Notes: generated by a model from the letters alone, not told the origin. A stretch of DNA of 64,000 nt from Paracentrotus lividus (GCA_940671915.1 CALNVZ010000641.1:10745362-10809361); one strand, 5' to 3'; shown: positions 55,201 to 58,050, numbered from the stretch's first letter. Numbers and translations: made by a program.

Positions 55201-58050
55201 ATGCGTACTTCCATTGTACTCAGACTTGTCGTCTACCTGACATTGGCTCTTAGTAGCCACTCCAGGGAGCGGCTCCTTCTCCGACTCGCACACCAGTTTA
55301 CCTGGAGCGGAGTTGGATTTTGATCGGGAGCGCGCTGGGAGTTTCGTCTCCGAGGACTGGTCCCTCTCCGCTGGAGGTGGCCCGGCTGCTAGCCCTGTGG
55401 AGGAGCCTAATGTTTCTCCCCAGGGGCATGCCTTTCGTGTGACTCTACCTTTCGTGTCGATTTTCAGCGGACCCGTCACTCCAGGGCTGGGGCGGCCTGG
55501 TGAGGTATGTGGGACCGAGGGGGACTGGTCTCACTGACTCCTCCCATCTTGTGTTGAGAGATTGTTGGCGGTCAGATCACCCGTGGATCTTTTTCAGGAT
55601 CGACTATTAGGCGCTCGTTCTCTTTTTGACGGACAATGTGAGCGTGGCGGCTTACATCAATCGTGCAAGGAGGCACAACTCCCGGAGCTTGAACCGCTTG
55701 ACGGCTCAACTGTGGAGATGATGCAGGGAGAGAGTTCCTCCGTCTGCCCTCGTATCTACCTGGGTCGGGAGAATGTTTATAGCGGGCTCCTGTCACGGCA
55801 AATCTCTCCCCGAATGGTCTCTCCGTCAGACCTTTCGAGCGGCTGATGGCGAGTGGACCGAGAGCGTACGTTCAAGACGCTGTCTCGTTCAGCTGAGTGG
55901 GTTGAGAATTTTGCATTCCCCCGCTTTTTCCGCTGATCCCCTAGTGCTAGCCAAGCAGTGGAGGACGGGGCTTGGATGATCTATATGCCCGCACTGGCCG
56001 GGCTAGACCATGGTTCCTCGCCTGTCGCGAGCTTGTGGTCGGCCGTCCGTGACCCCTCCTCGATGGCAGGACGTTGTGCAGCCAGCCGTTTCTCCGGCGC
56101 TCTTTCAGAGCACCCGACTCGCTTCGCTTGACTGCTTGGCAGTTGTCAGGTCGCAGGCAATCTCGTCTGGCTTCTCGGAGAGGGCTCGGCTCTCATGGCC
56201 GGGGCGGAGGAGTCGACGCTAACGTGTTATAACTCCCGTCTCTGCCTTTTCTGAGTGTTGCGAAGAGAAGGGTTGCTCCCCAGAGGGACCCCCTGCCCGG
56301 TCTTAGCGGATTTTTTTAATCACTTTTGACAAGGGCCGTTCTCTTTCGACCTTACGAGGCTTCTGTTTTTCTGCCATTGCGGCAATTTCACGATGGTTTT
56401 CATGACGGTCTAACGTTTTCACTCTCCCGAGTCCGCTTGCTTAGGTTTCCTTTTGCGAAGACCTACAGTCTATCCTTTAGCTCCTTCTTGGATTTTGCCT
56501 AAGGTTTTGGAGGCTGTTTTGCTAACCCTCCTTTCGAGCCGTTGTCGGAAGCATCGTTTCACCTCTTGAGTTAAGACTGTCTTCTTGGTGGCGGTGGCCT
56601 TAGGCCACAGACGAAGTTCGCTTCTTGCCTTAGTGTTACTGAGGGCCACATCAGGTTCGAACCTCGGGAGTACGTCTTCGCCCTGAACCTCGTTTCATTG
56701 CGAAGAACCAGACTGCTTCTTTGGGACCGGTGGAGAGCTTCTCAAAAGTCTCTCTCCTTCTCTTTGGTCGGAGGATAAGGTTTGTGTCCGGTTAGGCCCT
56801 TAAGGGTACCATCTCCAGATCGCGAATCTCGTCGTAGAGTTAAACCTTCATCACTCGAGATTCCTTTTCTGCCGTTTTCCCGACTCCATCTCCAGATGGT
56901 TCGTGGAGGGACTTAGCGGCGGGTCCTGACGCTTTTGATGTCAGGAAGGGCCCCAAGCTCTCGATACCAGGGTATCAGCGCTTCTTGGGCGCTCTTTGCA
57001 GGCGTTCCCACTGAGGATGTTTTGAAGGCAGCGTTCTGATGCTCTTGTTTTCCTTCATTTCATTTTTCCTACGTGACGTTTGCACGGGTGAGGAGTGTTT
57101 TGGTGTCTCGGCGTTGTCGGCGGCCACCGCGAGACTATCTAAGTCTCTTAGCCCCCCCCCCCACCTCTCGTTTTGTCCACCTAGGGTTCGGTGCTGGTCT
57201 GTTTGGACTAAGCAAGGTAAGAGAGGGTCATGGTGATTTTGAAGTAAATTAGTAAAATTAGCACTAATTTTATTATTTACGAGATTTCACATGACCCTCT
57301 CTTAGCCCCTCCTCCGGCCCCAGCCTTGTTCTCTATGACGAGTGTCGAATTGGGTTGGTTCAGAATGAAGATATATGCCTTAGTGGTCAGCGCCACCTCG
57401 TGTCAGGCAGGCGTGAGGCAGGGTATTATGGAGGGGTAGGGAAGTAGGAAAATGTTTGTAGTCTATTGTTGGTTCGGTCTATAGCTTGTTGTCTCGGCAT
57501 AGCAAGGTAAGAGAGGGTCATGTGATTATCTCGTAAATAATAAAATTAGTGCTAATTTTACTAGTTATGCACATCATAACTTGGGTGTGAACAAAGAGGG
57601 CAGGATTCATTTTGGATCACACCATGTCATTTGTTGAATTTTGTTATGTAACGATTTTTACAATATTTTAACATGCAGGTCACTGGTATGGAGAAATGCC
57701 CGACTTCCCCACCTGCCAATGGCGTCTACATCTCGGGTTTGCACCTCCACAACGGTCACTGGGACTCCAAGCGCTCCCTTATCCAGCTCCCAAACACCAC
57801 CTCTAAAAACGTCCACCAATCTTCACCCCTCCCCGTTGTCTGGCTCAAGCCTGCAGTCATTGACCACCATGCAAGTGGAGGCAGTAAAAAAGGATCACCA
57901 CTCTCTACCTACCAATGCCCGGTCCACATTGGTGCCGTGCGTACGGAGGAACTGGAAGGGAGTGAGCCGGTACTGAAGCTGGAGTTACCCTGCACTTTGG
58001 ATTCTGACATGTGGAAACTGAAGAGGGTCTACGCTACATCCTCATTCTGA
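259..58050 (+). CDS. Dynein heavy chain, DNHD1-like, C-terminal half (about 36 exons, 5' end outside window)
   Basis: Motor ATPase heavy chain of the dynein family, which acts on ciliary or cytoplasmic microtubules. The exons follow the dynein order: AAA3, linker, AAA4, stalk coiled coil 1, microtubule-binding region (HAPPAKVINVMNAVCLMF, matching the usual NPP..VK.VMEAVC), coiled coil 2, AAA5 (GRRRQWPLLIDPDNQA), AAA6 and the C-terminal domain ending in a stop at 58048-58050. Exon phases join correctly at most boundaries. The sequence is well diverged from axonemal heavy chains and has extra Pro/Ser-rich linkers, which is why I favour DNHD1, a large poorly understood dynein-like protein reported to matter for sperm flagella. 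Several exons have one-base frame breaks (about 370-530, 23180, 36501, 37536, 43080-43400, 44150-44400, 45560, 47690). I think these are mostly sequence errors, but decay cannot be excluded. Confident of dynein heavy chain; DNHD1 about 50%. Confidence 0.85.
873..1149 (+). pseudogene. Two truncated copies of the dynein exon at 1150
   Basis: Copies start at 873 and 1011 (spacing 138 and 139 to the next), each after TTTGCAG. The copy at 1011 reads AIVKATLTLHSLIKRQLLTT before diverging at SNPLHV. The duplicated unit includes the 3' end of the intron, so each copy keeps its acceptor but none has a donor. Confidence 0.85.
2210..2480 (-). mobile_element. tRNA-derived SINE
   Basis: On the minus strand the head reads TGGTCGAGTGG (A box), about 45 bases later GGTTCGAATCC (B box), then a non-tRNA body ending in an AT-rich tail near 2210 (contains GGCGCATTATAAATGC in this orientation). 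The A and B boxes are those of RNA polymerase III. A stand-alone tRNA is unlikely because no proper acceptor stem or anticodon arm can be paired. Confidence 0.65.
2620..2835 (-). mobile_element. LINE 3' end fragment
   Basis: Minus-strand translation of 2715-2825 gives SLAPRLWNRLPSSLRNSKTL, the well-known tail of CR1/L2-type reverse transcriptases ('APRLWNSLP..LR...S...FK..LK'). The rest is a 3' tail ending in ATAATAATT repeats. Confidence 0.6.
2853..4121 (+). repeat. Array with conserved 15-mer GTTACGTATGTTACA at about 180-bp spacing
   Basis: The core occurs at 2853, 3033 (one change), 3221, 3413, 3574, 3940 and 4107. Distances are 180, 188, 192, 161, 366 and 167. The DNA between is much less alike, though 3669-3760 and 4032-4100 still align. 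This looks like an old satellite in which only the core has been kept. Confidence 0.7.
4759..4960. mobile_element. MITE with ends GTCCACTCCCATTATAACGA
   Basis: Left end GTCCACTCCCATTATAACGA and right end TCGTTATAATGGAAGTAGAG form imperfect inverted repeats about 200 bp apart. Related pieces occur at about 1378-1410, 17808-18008, 18508-18560 and 58088-58270. Confidence 0.55.
5134..6091 (+). mobile_element. Mutator-like (Pack-MULE-like) element with RecQ-type helicase fragment
   Basis: Inverted ends of about 120 bp: left 5134 to about 5254 and right about 5968-6091, sharing CCTTTAGCCAAGGCACT, TTTCCCAAAATG and AAGACTATCAT. The element is flanked by the direct repeat TAATTCAGC at 5125-5133 and 6092-6100. 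Long inverted ends plus a 9-bp duplication are typical of the Mutator superfamily. No transposase is seen in 958 bp, so it is non-autonomous. The interior carries a helicase gene fragment. Confidence 0.7.
5470..5580 (+). pseudogene. RecQ-like helicase fragment (motifs 0 and I) inside the element
   Basis: Frame reads DLQTKAIQFALKGEDVLVNL then PTGYGKSAIFQAIPL, the RecQ-family Q motif and Walker A (GYGKS) in correct spacing. The upstream KF needs one frame correction, and similarity stops after IPLCKDS. Only about 35 residues remain, so it cannot be a working helicase. It may be a captured exon, or the remains of a repeat-borne RecQ domain. Confidence 0.65.
6101..8071. other. Dynein intron and TRIM 3' side, no gene seen
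   Basis: AT-rich, with T runs and ACATGTA words. It would contain the TRIM 3' UTR; the reverse complement of TTTATT near 7136 is a possible poly(A) signal. Confidence 0.5.
8072..10699 (-). CDS. TRIM-family E3 ubiquitin ligase with filamin and NHL-type propeller
   Basis: Intact 875-residue single-exon gene inside a dynein intron, opposite strand. RING zinc residues C39, C42, C58, H60, C63, C66, C82 and C85 give E3 activity by family. B-box 1 is at about 124-165 and B-box 2 starts FCVVHQ at 184 and ends at H220. A coiled coil covers about 225-330. A filamin-type Ig domain is at about 403-495 (NQDGSYIVRYLPTDPGDHLL) and a second, weaker one ends LTINLNNVPLKCSP near 581. Residues 600-855 form a beta-propeller of NHL type. 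This layout is that of TRIM2/TRIM3/TRIM45/TRIM71 relatives, a group greatly expanded in echinoids; the exact orthologue cannot be told. The start was chosen because it is the first ATG of the long frame, four bases after an upstream ORF. The clean frame contrasts with the broken dynein exons nearby. Confidence 0.93.
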   Translation of the reverse strand: MAHCGNGLNHKVSTKGEFSRSDVNSNSHIAEFRDRHLVCAGCKQRFETSIYTPTLLPCLHSICPTCFEASTSNDSGTVRTVCPSCKQQVPSAEGVLTTDSISPDFHIDYLAEYLGYTEGIVKLCEGCESLTKIATTCCSNCIRFLCKECLVRHQYTVGYTNQHFHEVNDLTEDDWAVLSRQQRFCVVHQSQALTLYCTGEECNLPVCLSCCKIDHISEGHNIADLSSVVDQLKAELQELITMSENQTQLLEKLLQNIDLVTQKLTCNAEEATNQIKALFSRCHKVLQQREEALLKAVTDAHTKMQQGLKQQKDDTKTMLSHIAVMTDCANTNNNLNSKVSVARVQNKLEGFFKEVAGGIFYPIPLANSCIDFSYKHNEALTYFDFAVKDLGKVAKSDEVPFLTVVNQQESFVNQESTVRLEMTNLKGEPSTHGGAIVFAKMTTPSANNLECTIVDNQDGSYIVRYLPTDPGDHLLHVDVCHEPIRDKPITIPVYTLCTEVKGESTDEECMVEIYATDCNGKRQALSKDLKFTAHVLDPQHMDLKTQIYFYHYGYHGIVFRPNSIGEHKLTINLNNVPLKCSPIMVPIHRIISCRIDKKPFFLENISGMTVTYMGKIFLADTIQNERVLGFSGHGDCFTKIKTPYKGDALITKDRKENLALLFPYRQVMIFYNQKGKQLRFFDTPQVVNPVSIAVTSAEETLILECLSSSVLVYNSAGFLQTTVGGPNHALSLGYPVSMSLDSRDNIYISNKTGGTILNLTWKGDFKRTIALPEAFNQIGSVDCTPDGYVLIHEEKLSQMVYVVSRRSGVLRTIDVHGIVGFLEHLGVTPDGCFIKLDRKKGCLRKYRYAYYSPRDDKPILLCLHLLLLLKMNLRL
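10704..10751 (-). promoter_or_regulatory. Upstream ORF in the TRIM 5' leader
   Basis: On the minus strand a CTTGCAG acceptor-like sequence (AG at 10752-10753) is followed at once by an ATG and a 15-codon ORF (MDTHAEKSTMKDLLS) that stops only four bases before the TRIM ATG. If transcribed with that splice site, it would make TRIM translation depend on reinitiation or leaky scanning. The peptide itself may have no function. Confidence 0.4.
10760..12440. other. TRIM upstream side, no gene seen
   Basis: AT-rich, with T runs and a (GTT)n stretch near 11940-11966. No TRIM 5' exon could be placed. Confidence 0.4.
12459..12535. repeat. (CT)n microsatellite
   Basis: CTCTCT runs broken by TTTC and CCCT, upstream of the TRIM gene on its strand. 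Confidence 0.95.
12540..13916. other. Intron of the dynein gene, nothing clear
   Basis: AT-rich DNA with scattered ACATGTA words. No ORF with protein-like content. Confidence 0.4.
13917..14136. mobile_element. Fold-back MITE with 45-bp inverted ends
   Basis: Left end TAATAGATCAGTTTACTAAC through TTTTATGCATACTTT is repeated as its reverse complement at 14090-14136, with very few mismatches. The interior of about 130 bp has no ORF. Confidence 0.75.
14137..15289. other. Intron with G-rich and short-repeat stretches
   Basis: 14150-14530 has GGGGTGGGGTG-like runs (and a Pro/Ser-rich antisense frame that is compositional). 14930-15200 has several CACAGTGTGAA / TTCACACTGT words in both orientations, perhaps an old fold-back element. 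Confidence 0.4.
15290..15580 (-). mobile_element. LINE 3' end fragment
   Basis: Minus-strand frame at 15410-15540 reads FAGPKIWNGLPLEIRSCTTV then QTFKNKLKTYLFSL and a stop, the typical end of a non-LTR retrotransposon polymerase. It is followed by a short tail with TTATATAGCGCCCTTCC. It lies just upstream of the dynein exon at 15740. Confidence 0.75.
15740..16664 (+). CDS. Dynein exons: end of AAA3
   Basis: Exon 15740-15874 reads PPMMRTVIRLWCHEACRTYYDR, close to the conserved dynein 'LWCHEA.RVF.DRL' segment. Exon 16549-16664 reads DQSWFRSTLEEVIQAHF and then turns basic and Pro-rich (CGGPPKKHRPSPPPMP), which starts the unusual linker. Phases (1 to 1, then 1 to 0) agree with the exon before and the exon after. 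The preceding intron is about 14.4 kb and contains the antisense TRIM gene. Confidence 0.8.
16665..17433. other. Dynein intron, nothing clear
   Basis: Contains TTAAAGG(A/G)GAA words near 16787 and 17270 that may mark another MITE. No coding signal. Confidence 0.35.
17434..17571. mobile_element. Fold-back MITE, ends TTAAAGGGATACA
   Basis: TTAAAGGGATACATCAGTGG at the left and TGGTGTATCCCTTTAAT at the right are inverted repeats. About 138 bp, no ORF. Confidence 0.65.
18196..18292 (+). pseudogene. Truncated copy of the dynein exon at 18616
   Basis: Starts after AACTAG with GAGAATGAGATTGATGATGA and matches the real exon for about 97 bases, then diverges. The upstream intron DNA (17940-18010 and 18508-18560) is also repeated. 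Confidence 0.8.
18616..23205 (+). CDS. Dynein linker exons between AAA3 and AAA4 (Pro/Ser/Thr-rich, acidic)
   Basis: Five short exons: 18616-18766, 20184-20297, 20969-21049, 21468 to about 21701, and 22952 to about 23205. They encode low-complexity sequence rich in P, S, T, D and E that is absent from standard dyneins. Three of them share a TPPLP core (CTPPLPIS, GTPPLPFP, STPPLPIH). Every junction from 18766 onward is phase 1, so the internal exons are symmetrical. The fourth contains a basic stretch (YPKKRKAQRTREPR). The fifth ends VTFKPGLILTDTNEEDLD then IFKGP, and after one missing G, LIEMNQ and a GTGAGT donor. This could be a flexible or regulated spacer; no known domain is recognised. 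Confidence 0.65.
18825..18992. mobile_element. Fold-back MITE, ends GGGCCCTGTAACA
   Basis: GGGCCCTGTAACACAAAGGT at the left and CATGTTATGGAGCCCTGG at the right are inverted repeats. A relative lies at 51142-51270 (GCCCTGTAACATAATAG to TTGTTACAGGGC). Confidence 0.6.
21128..21288. mobile_element. Fold-back MITE, same family as 49097
   Basis: TGTTTCACCAAGTCGTTCAT, CTGGTGATCAGTTCTTGTG and CACCCAAGAACATGTT are shared, in opposite orientation, with 49097-49265. Confidence 0.65.
23220..23845 (+). repeat. Five more copies of the 3' end of the dynein exon at 22952
   Basis: Unit of about 115-125 bp containing TCCTCACTGACACC, GAGGATCTGGATA, AAGGGCCCTTGATTGAGATG and a GTGAGT donor. Copies near 23240, 23353, 23470, 23596 and 23720. 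Copies 4 and 6 share the variant ATACATGCATATTC, while 1, 3 and 5 keep ATATCTTC, suggesting duplication in pairs. Confidence 0.8.
24206..28370 (+). CDS. Dynein exons: AAA4 with P-loop
   Basis: Exons 24206-24278, 24897-25039, 25660-25927, 26624-26797 and 28210-28370, all joining in phase. They cover YVEYSESKLQSGL, then the Walker A segment LLIGLTNGTGRSSLTHLA, which matches the dynein AAA4 'VGVGGSGRQSLTRLA' loop but has NGTGRSS. PAVLLVKEDIGPEAMDD takes the place of the Walker B and following 'FLFTDTQI'. Then come CCLIQEGTCPDLF (dynein 'LLN.GEVPNLF') and YPILLNTSHCVDSYLPWTQEGL (dynein 'FP.LVNCCTIDWF..WP..AL'). The usual acidic pair of Walker B is not obvious, so nucleotide hydrolysis at AAA4 may be lost; that is inference. 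Confidence 0.85.
24590..24725 (+). repeat. GAT-rich imperfect microsatellite
   Basis: Degenerate run of GATGATGGT, GATGAAAAT and GATGATGTG units in an intron of the dynein gene. Confidence 0.7.
25928..26623. other. Dynein intron, nothing seen
   Basis: AT-rich, no repeat or coding signal. Confidence 0.5.
27060..28120 (+). repeat. Degenerate array of TGCCGCAGACT / AGTCTGCGGCA words
   Basis: Dozens of short words such as CTTGCCGCAGACT, TGCCGCATACT and GTCTGCGGCA in both orientations, with short AT-rich spacers (TTTCAGCAT, TTCCAATTTTC). Lies between dynein exons 26624 and 28210, interrupted by ordinary intron at 27420-27650. Confidence 0.7.
27683..27763. repeat. Long near-perfect palindrome
   Basis: GCAGACTTGCCGCATACTAG on the left pairs with CTAGTATGCGGCAAGTCTGC on the right. 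The inner parts CAGAAAACAGTCTGC and GCAGACTGTTTCTG pair as well. The centre is near 27722. Confidence 0.75.
28425..29450 (-). repeat. Four tandem copies of a SINE-like unit
   Basis: About 280-bp unit repeated at 28430, 28690, 28955 and 29250, with AATCATGCCTTTC[T/G]AC, CTCTCAGCATATCATT, TGGCAGCGGTGGGATTTGAA and AATAAAGCTCTTA. The reverse complement of the third motif gives a B-box-like TTCAAATCC. The array directly precedes the repeated dynein exon copies. Confidence 0.65.
29567..30130 (+). pseudogene. Three degenerate copies of the dynein exon at 30192
   Basis: Copies begin at 29567, 29788 and 29990, each after a TTAG or TTTCAG/CTCAG acceptor. The copy at 29990 still reads QAMAYVHTTAAAATERLYVK before a stop (FKFLNKI). 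The middle and third copies share the truncated end CAACAAAATATAAC. Spacing is 221, 202 and 202 bp. Confidence 0.8.
30192..30395 (+). CDS. Dynein exon: AAA4 C-terminal part leading into the stalk
   Basis: One 68-codon exon, phase 0 at both ends, with a CTCAG acceptor. It reads AYVHTTAAATTERLYVKPF and then FFTPRNYLDFLDLFKNL, matching the dynein 'Y.TPTSYLELI..F..L' segment that precedes coiled coil 1. Three degenerate copies of it lie directly upstream, starting at 29567, 29788 and 29990. Only this last copy keeps the full open frame and a donor site. Confidence 0.85.
30465..30660 (-). mobile_element. tRNA-derived SINE
   Basis: Minus strand starts near CACTGTGTTAGAGCGCCCGT (A box region) and later has GAGTTCAAATCCC (B box). 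The body follows. No tRNA fold with matching acceptor arms was found. Confidence 0.55.
30977..32342 (+). mobile_element. Element with internal satellite of about 148-bp units
   Basis: Starts ATGCCTCCGCCACCGAAGG, then a (CCGT)n run at 31016-31050, then about eight units marked by GTTCTCGCGATAACTTAAGA (31065, 31210, 31361, 31507, 31651, 31805, 31953, 32084). Ends near GGAGGCATGCCTTCCGACCG. The start and end share GCCTCCG in opposite orientation. It lies in a dynein intron. Confidence 0.75.
32564..35572 (+). CDS. Dynein exons: stalk coiled coils and microtubule-binding region
   Basis: Exons 32564-32734, 33043-33138, 33805-33950, 34299-34572 and 35450-35572, all consistent in phase. The first two form coiled coil 1 (NRFEQALEKVNEAFSSI; EDEKDIVTLQEPL). 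The third and fourth form the microtubule-binding head: HAPPAKVINVMNAVCLMF, then DWSSGKVLINRKNFFQEL, IPNDIFHKL, and AASSLCMWVHAVYAYAVI, the equivalent of dynein 'CLW..AM..Y'. The last is coiled coil 2 (MKGLLEQKRKEYQESIRQ). Overall this is a normal-length dynein stalk, so microtubule binding seems retained. Confidence 0.85.
33165..33770 (+). repeat. GAT/GGT-rich microsatellite in a stalk intron
   Basis: About 600 bp of GATGAT, GGTGGT and related triplets filling most of the intron between exons 33043 and 33805. Confidence 0.85.
35650..36045 (+). repeat. GAT/GGT-rich microsatellite after exon 35450
   Basis: GATGATGAT, GGTGATGGT and GTGGTGGTG runs, with a second pure (GAT)n at 35996-36028. Gives long His-rich frames on the other strand that are not genes. 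Confidence 0.8.
35905..36215 (+). pseudogene. Degenerate pieces of the dynein exons at 35450 and 36412
   Basis: 35908-35960 (ATACCAAGAGAATATAGAAC) and 36068-36113 resemble the 3' end of exon 35450-35572 and its donor. 36172-36215 (AGGCCATTTGAGGCTAAGAT) resembles the start of exon 36412. All are broken. Confidence 0.55.
36412..36701 (+). CDS. Dynein exon: end of stalk and start of AAA5, with a one-base frame break
   Basis: Begins AIEAKDHSSTDLMG and EEQHKSWKTALDL, matching the dynein 'L...L.GLGGEK.RW' segment after coiled coil 2. At about 36501 one extra T puts a stop in frame; skipping it restores NNHLKTRLGFPPSSSLLLHG and then ETTRALVLADWLQACSNGN. In other dyneins this position has 'L.A..IAYLGPF....R..L...W...C'. 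The AYLGPF signature is replaced here, a sign of AAA5 divergence. Donor at 36702. A degenerate copy of its 5' end lies near 36172-36215 and of its 3' end near 37035-37190. Confidence 0.7.
37030..37195 (+). pseudogene. Degenerate copy of the 3' end of exon 36412-36701 with its intron start
   Basis: GGGAGAGCATTCCCTGTTGG through ATACGTATGAAGCAATGTTTC matches 36660-36720 and on into the intron, with several indels. Confidence 0.65.
37354..39301 (+). CDS. Dynein exons: AAA5 core with acidic insert
   Basis: Exon 37354-37556 is acidic and Ser-rich (DLPGRLLSSSEDNDEVSHGS). It needs one frame correction near 37536 to read NFSLE before the donor, giving the dynein-like join to exon 38198-38428: DILGDKEELINWRHSDSVVW, DQFSVDNALF, then GRRRQWPLLIDPDNQALSWI, the most recognisable AAA5 motif ('GRRWPLMIDPQ.QA..WI'). 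Exon 39103-39301 is again acidic (DGDLEEELNNPDLTEDRL) and Ser-rich. The two flanking low-complexity pieces are not part of standard AAA5. A degenerate copy of the last exon lies at about 38789-38895. Confidence 0.8.
38789..38895 (+). pseudogene. Degenerate copy of the dynein exon at 39103
   Basis: Reads MIQDGNLEEELNKPDLMDDH, against IHDGDLEEELNNPDLTEDR in the real exon 300 bp further on. It diverges after MESS. Confidence 0.75.
39345..39490. mobile_element. Fold-back MITE, same family as 49097
   Basis: Shares ACTGGTGATCAGTTCTTGTG and GGCACCCAAGAACATGTTCC and ends in CACCACCC. Confidence 0.65.
39506..39556. repeat. Poly-C run
   Basis: About 45 C in a row with one interruption, after CCTCCTCC. 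Confidence 0.9.
39774..40060 (-). mobile_element. LINE 3' end fragment (first assembly copy)
   Basis: Minus-strand pieces FDFCSPKLWNS and SVEPFKRHLKTYLF, split by indels, belong to the same kind of LINE tail. Ends at the (AAT)n run at 39782-39803. Its duplicate is at 41441-41720. Confidence 0.55.
40235..40611 (+). CDS. Dynein exon: AAA5 C-terminal segment, first copy beside the assembly gap
   Basis: After a CAG acceptor the frame starts ERRSHSRDNMSERDL and later, in shifted frames, LIQSVVMGLSLVVTNLERKD and then NARFALYLTNLSAAG, matching the dynein 'R.YLTTKL.NP' region. At least two frame breaks are present. The next exon (about 40847-40960) reads, in pieces, DQFSVIDMSVTQEGITTRLL and DVMDAERPRLCK, equal to dynein 'INFTVT..GLE.QLL..VV..ERP.LE'. 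The copy at 41889-42264 carries the same exon, so one of the two is probably an assembly duplicate. Confidence 0.65.
41401..41425. other. Assembly gap (25 N)
   Basis: Run of 25 N. The block to its left (39774-41400) and the block to its right (41441-43033) are near-identical, so the gap probably marks a failed join and not missing unique DNA. Confidence 0.95.
41441..41720 (-). mobile_element. LINE 3' end fragment (second assembly copy)
   Basis: Same insertion as at 39774-40060, with different single-base changes. Present because the surrounding block appears twice in the assembly. Confidence 0.55.
41889..42640 (+). CDS. Second copy of the same two dynein exons, right of the gap
   Basis: Same exons as at 40235-40960, nearly identical base by base but with several single-base losses (for example KFQDVL is in a better frame here, while MYSYNARF is broken). 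The exons sit at 41889-42264 and about 42497-42640. This copy runs on without a gap into the next dynein exon at 43045, so it looks to be the one linked to the rest of the gene. Its indels differ from those of the first copy, and the two together suggest one real sequence read twice with errors, or two haplotypes. Confidence 0.6.
43045..45641 (+). CDS. Dynein exons: early AAA6, poor sequence quality
   Basis: Three exons with frame breaks. 43045-43626 reads LDILNKVIEFE, then ILEDAVWGVTLNAIPDHP, then AEHGTLLYSTSNASAAPATY and LRRFIRWYAKN (dynein 'A.RGS.LYF...DL......YQFSL..F...F'), then REREALFEETKDGSGVPEWL. 44129-44491 reads FCKKALLWRVLPDRGLAKDI (dynein 'F.KLLL.R.LRPDR') and later NIRLIFVLPAS ('PLIF.LS.G'). 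45433-45641 reads VIESLLRLLSSKQKMSAQ and, with one base restored, QGHWLILHNCQAV (dynein 'G.WV.LQNCHLA'). The hallmarks are all present, so I see a real exon set with indels rather than random similarity. Confidence 0.7.
45040..45370 (+). pseudogene. Degenerate copies of the start of the dynein exon at 45433
   Basis: Segments near 45050, 45176 and 45322 share AATCATTTCAGGTCACA, GATCCC, GAGATTA and GCAAGCAGAA with 45420-45490. Spacing is about 115-145 bp. Confidence 0.6.
46122..49053 (+). CDS. Dynein exons: late AAA6
   Basis: Exons 46122-46320 (MDVHSNFKLIFITTADSMTP, the dynein 'IH..FRLWLTS.P...FP' segment, preceded by an extra polar insert with TRRDDSTDMMSQMTHPSQSS), 47665-47800 (LVIQNGIAG, then after a frame break PTQFKATLRTFFNQAL; dynein 'LQ..IK.TNEPPKG.RANL...F'), 48426-48523 (MVFCMALLHTVLSHRRLFYQ then LGFNKDYSW; dynein 'LCFFHA...ERR.FG.LGWN..Y.F') and 48858-49053 (GISDLKAMMSC, IGTLRALISQLVYGGHADI; dynein 'L.YL.GE.NYGGRVTD'). 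The usual Glu-Cys-Asn before YGG is changed to SQLVYGG. Confidence 0.8.
46435..46800 (+). pseudogene. Three copies of the 3' end and donor of the dynein exon at 46122
   Basis: AATGGC[G/C]GA..GC..AACCCCTCTCCC followed by GTA occurs with donors near 46477, 46635 and 46791, about 156 bp apart, each followed by related intron DNA (GAATACTGTTCTTTTGAAGA). Confidence 0.75.
46828..47573. mobile_element. MITE with TTAA-type ends and G/C-run hairpins
   Basis: Ends TTAACCCTAATC and GATTAGGGTTAA are exact inverted repeats with TTAA at both borders. Just inside each end is a GGGGGGCCATGATGGCCCCCC-like hairpin (about 46872-46893 and 47528-47557). No transposase. TTAA borders suggest a piggyBac- or Kolobok-type parent. 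Confidence 0.7.
49097..49265. mobile_element. Fold-back MITE, ends GGGTGGTGTTTCA
   Basis: GGGTGGTGTTTCACCAAGTT at the left pairs with the reverse complement of AACTTGTTGAAACACCACCC-like DNA at the right, with the inner motif CATGTTCTTGGGTGCTATAC. Relatives at 615-715, 21128-21288, 39345-39490 and 50000-50130. Confidence 0.75.
49723..51058 (+). CDS. Dynein exons: C-terminal domain, first part
   Basis: Exon 49723-49928 (FNTMQDDVEPAHLGLAPNAQ matches dynein 'FGLHPNA') and exon 50506-51058 (YLSDALQALERCRPVHQTWY, then ALSSNVIPSSWTLQKGSVPP and DSFSHPKAFMDAVMLEHGRK). The second matches the dynein 'L...L..G.VP..W...SYPSLKPL..W...L..R' and 'W.SGFFFPQ.FL.GVLQ..AR' stretch. Phase 2 to 1 joins them. After GT at 51059 comes a 6.6-kb intron holding the DIRS element. 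Confidence 0.85.
51430..51615 (+). repeat. Left inverted terminal repeat of the DIRS element
   Basis: Begins ATTTACTTCAATAATCACAT and runs through CATGACCCTCTCTTACCTTG to the segment with GACACGAGGTGGCGCTAGAC. Its reverse complement is found at the right end. The outer boundary was set from the match in the internal complementary region. Confidence 0.8.
52740..53660 (+). repeat. Tandem repeat of about 305 bp (three copies) in the DIRS gag-like region
   Basis: Starts of the copies near 52748, 53048 and 53356, each opening with GTGTAG[C/A]CAGAAAA and containing GGGATGAGAGTCGTGC, CTCAGGCATGCCCCG and TTGGGATACGCCCAA. The copies carry different small indels, so no single frame crosses them. Confidence 0.8.
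53690..54860 (+). repeat. Tandem repeat of about 100-160 bp in the DIRS gag-like region
   Basis: Six to eight copies of a unit containing CTACCAAGCGGG, TCGCTCCCTATCCCT[C/T]GGGCTTCGC, GTGACGGGACTAG and GGCCTGGTCA. Unit lengths vary. It follows the 305-bp array directly, so nearly 2.1 kb of the element's 5' half is tandem repeats. Confidence 0.75.
57213..57300. repeat. Internal complementary region of the DIRS element
   Basis: Short block with GGTAAGAGAGGGTCATGGTG followed by AAATTAGTAAAATTAGC and TTATTTACGAGATTTCACAT. The first part is complementary to the left outer end and the second to the right outer end. By family knowledge it templates completion of the circular replication intermediate. 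Confidence 0.75.
57355..57563 (-). repeat. Right inverted terminal repeat of the DIRS element
   Basis: Reverse complement of the left repeat (GAAGATATATGCCTTAGTGG, then GCAAGGTAAGAGAGGGTCAT), extended by a further AT-rich stretch ending GCTAATTTTACTA that is mirrored in the internal complementary region. Confidence 0.8.
57679..58050 (+). CDS. Dynein last exon: end of C-terminal domain
   Basis: A 124-codon terminal exon after an ATGCAG acceptor. It reads PPANGVYISGLHLHNGHWDS (dynein 'P.DGVYV.GLFLEGARWD'), SPLPVVWLKPAV ('MPVIWLKPV'), STYQCPVHIGAVRT ('Y.CPVYKT..R'), and ends SDMWKLKRVYATSSF with TGA, where others have 'HWI.RGVALL'. The end is slightly different but complete. The 3' region continues AT-rich to about 60060, where an AATAAA-type signal is seen. 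Confidence 0.9.
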   Translation, partial: VTGMEKCPTSPPANGVYISGLHLHNGHWDSKRSLIQLPNTTSKNVHQSSPLPVVWLKPAVIDHHASGGSKKGSPLSTYQCPVHIGAVRTEELEGSEPVLKLELPCTLDSDMWKLKRVYATSSF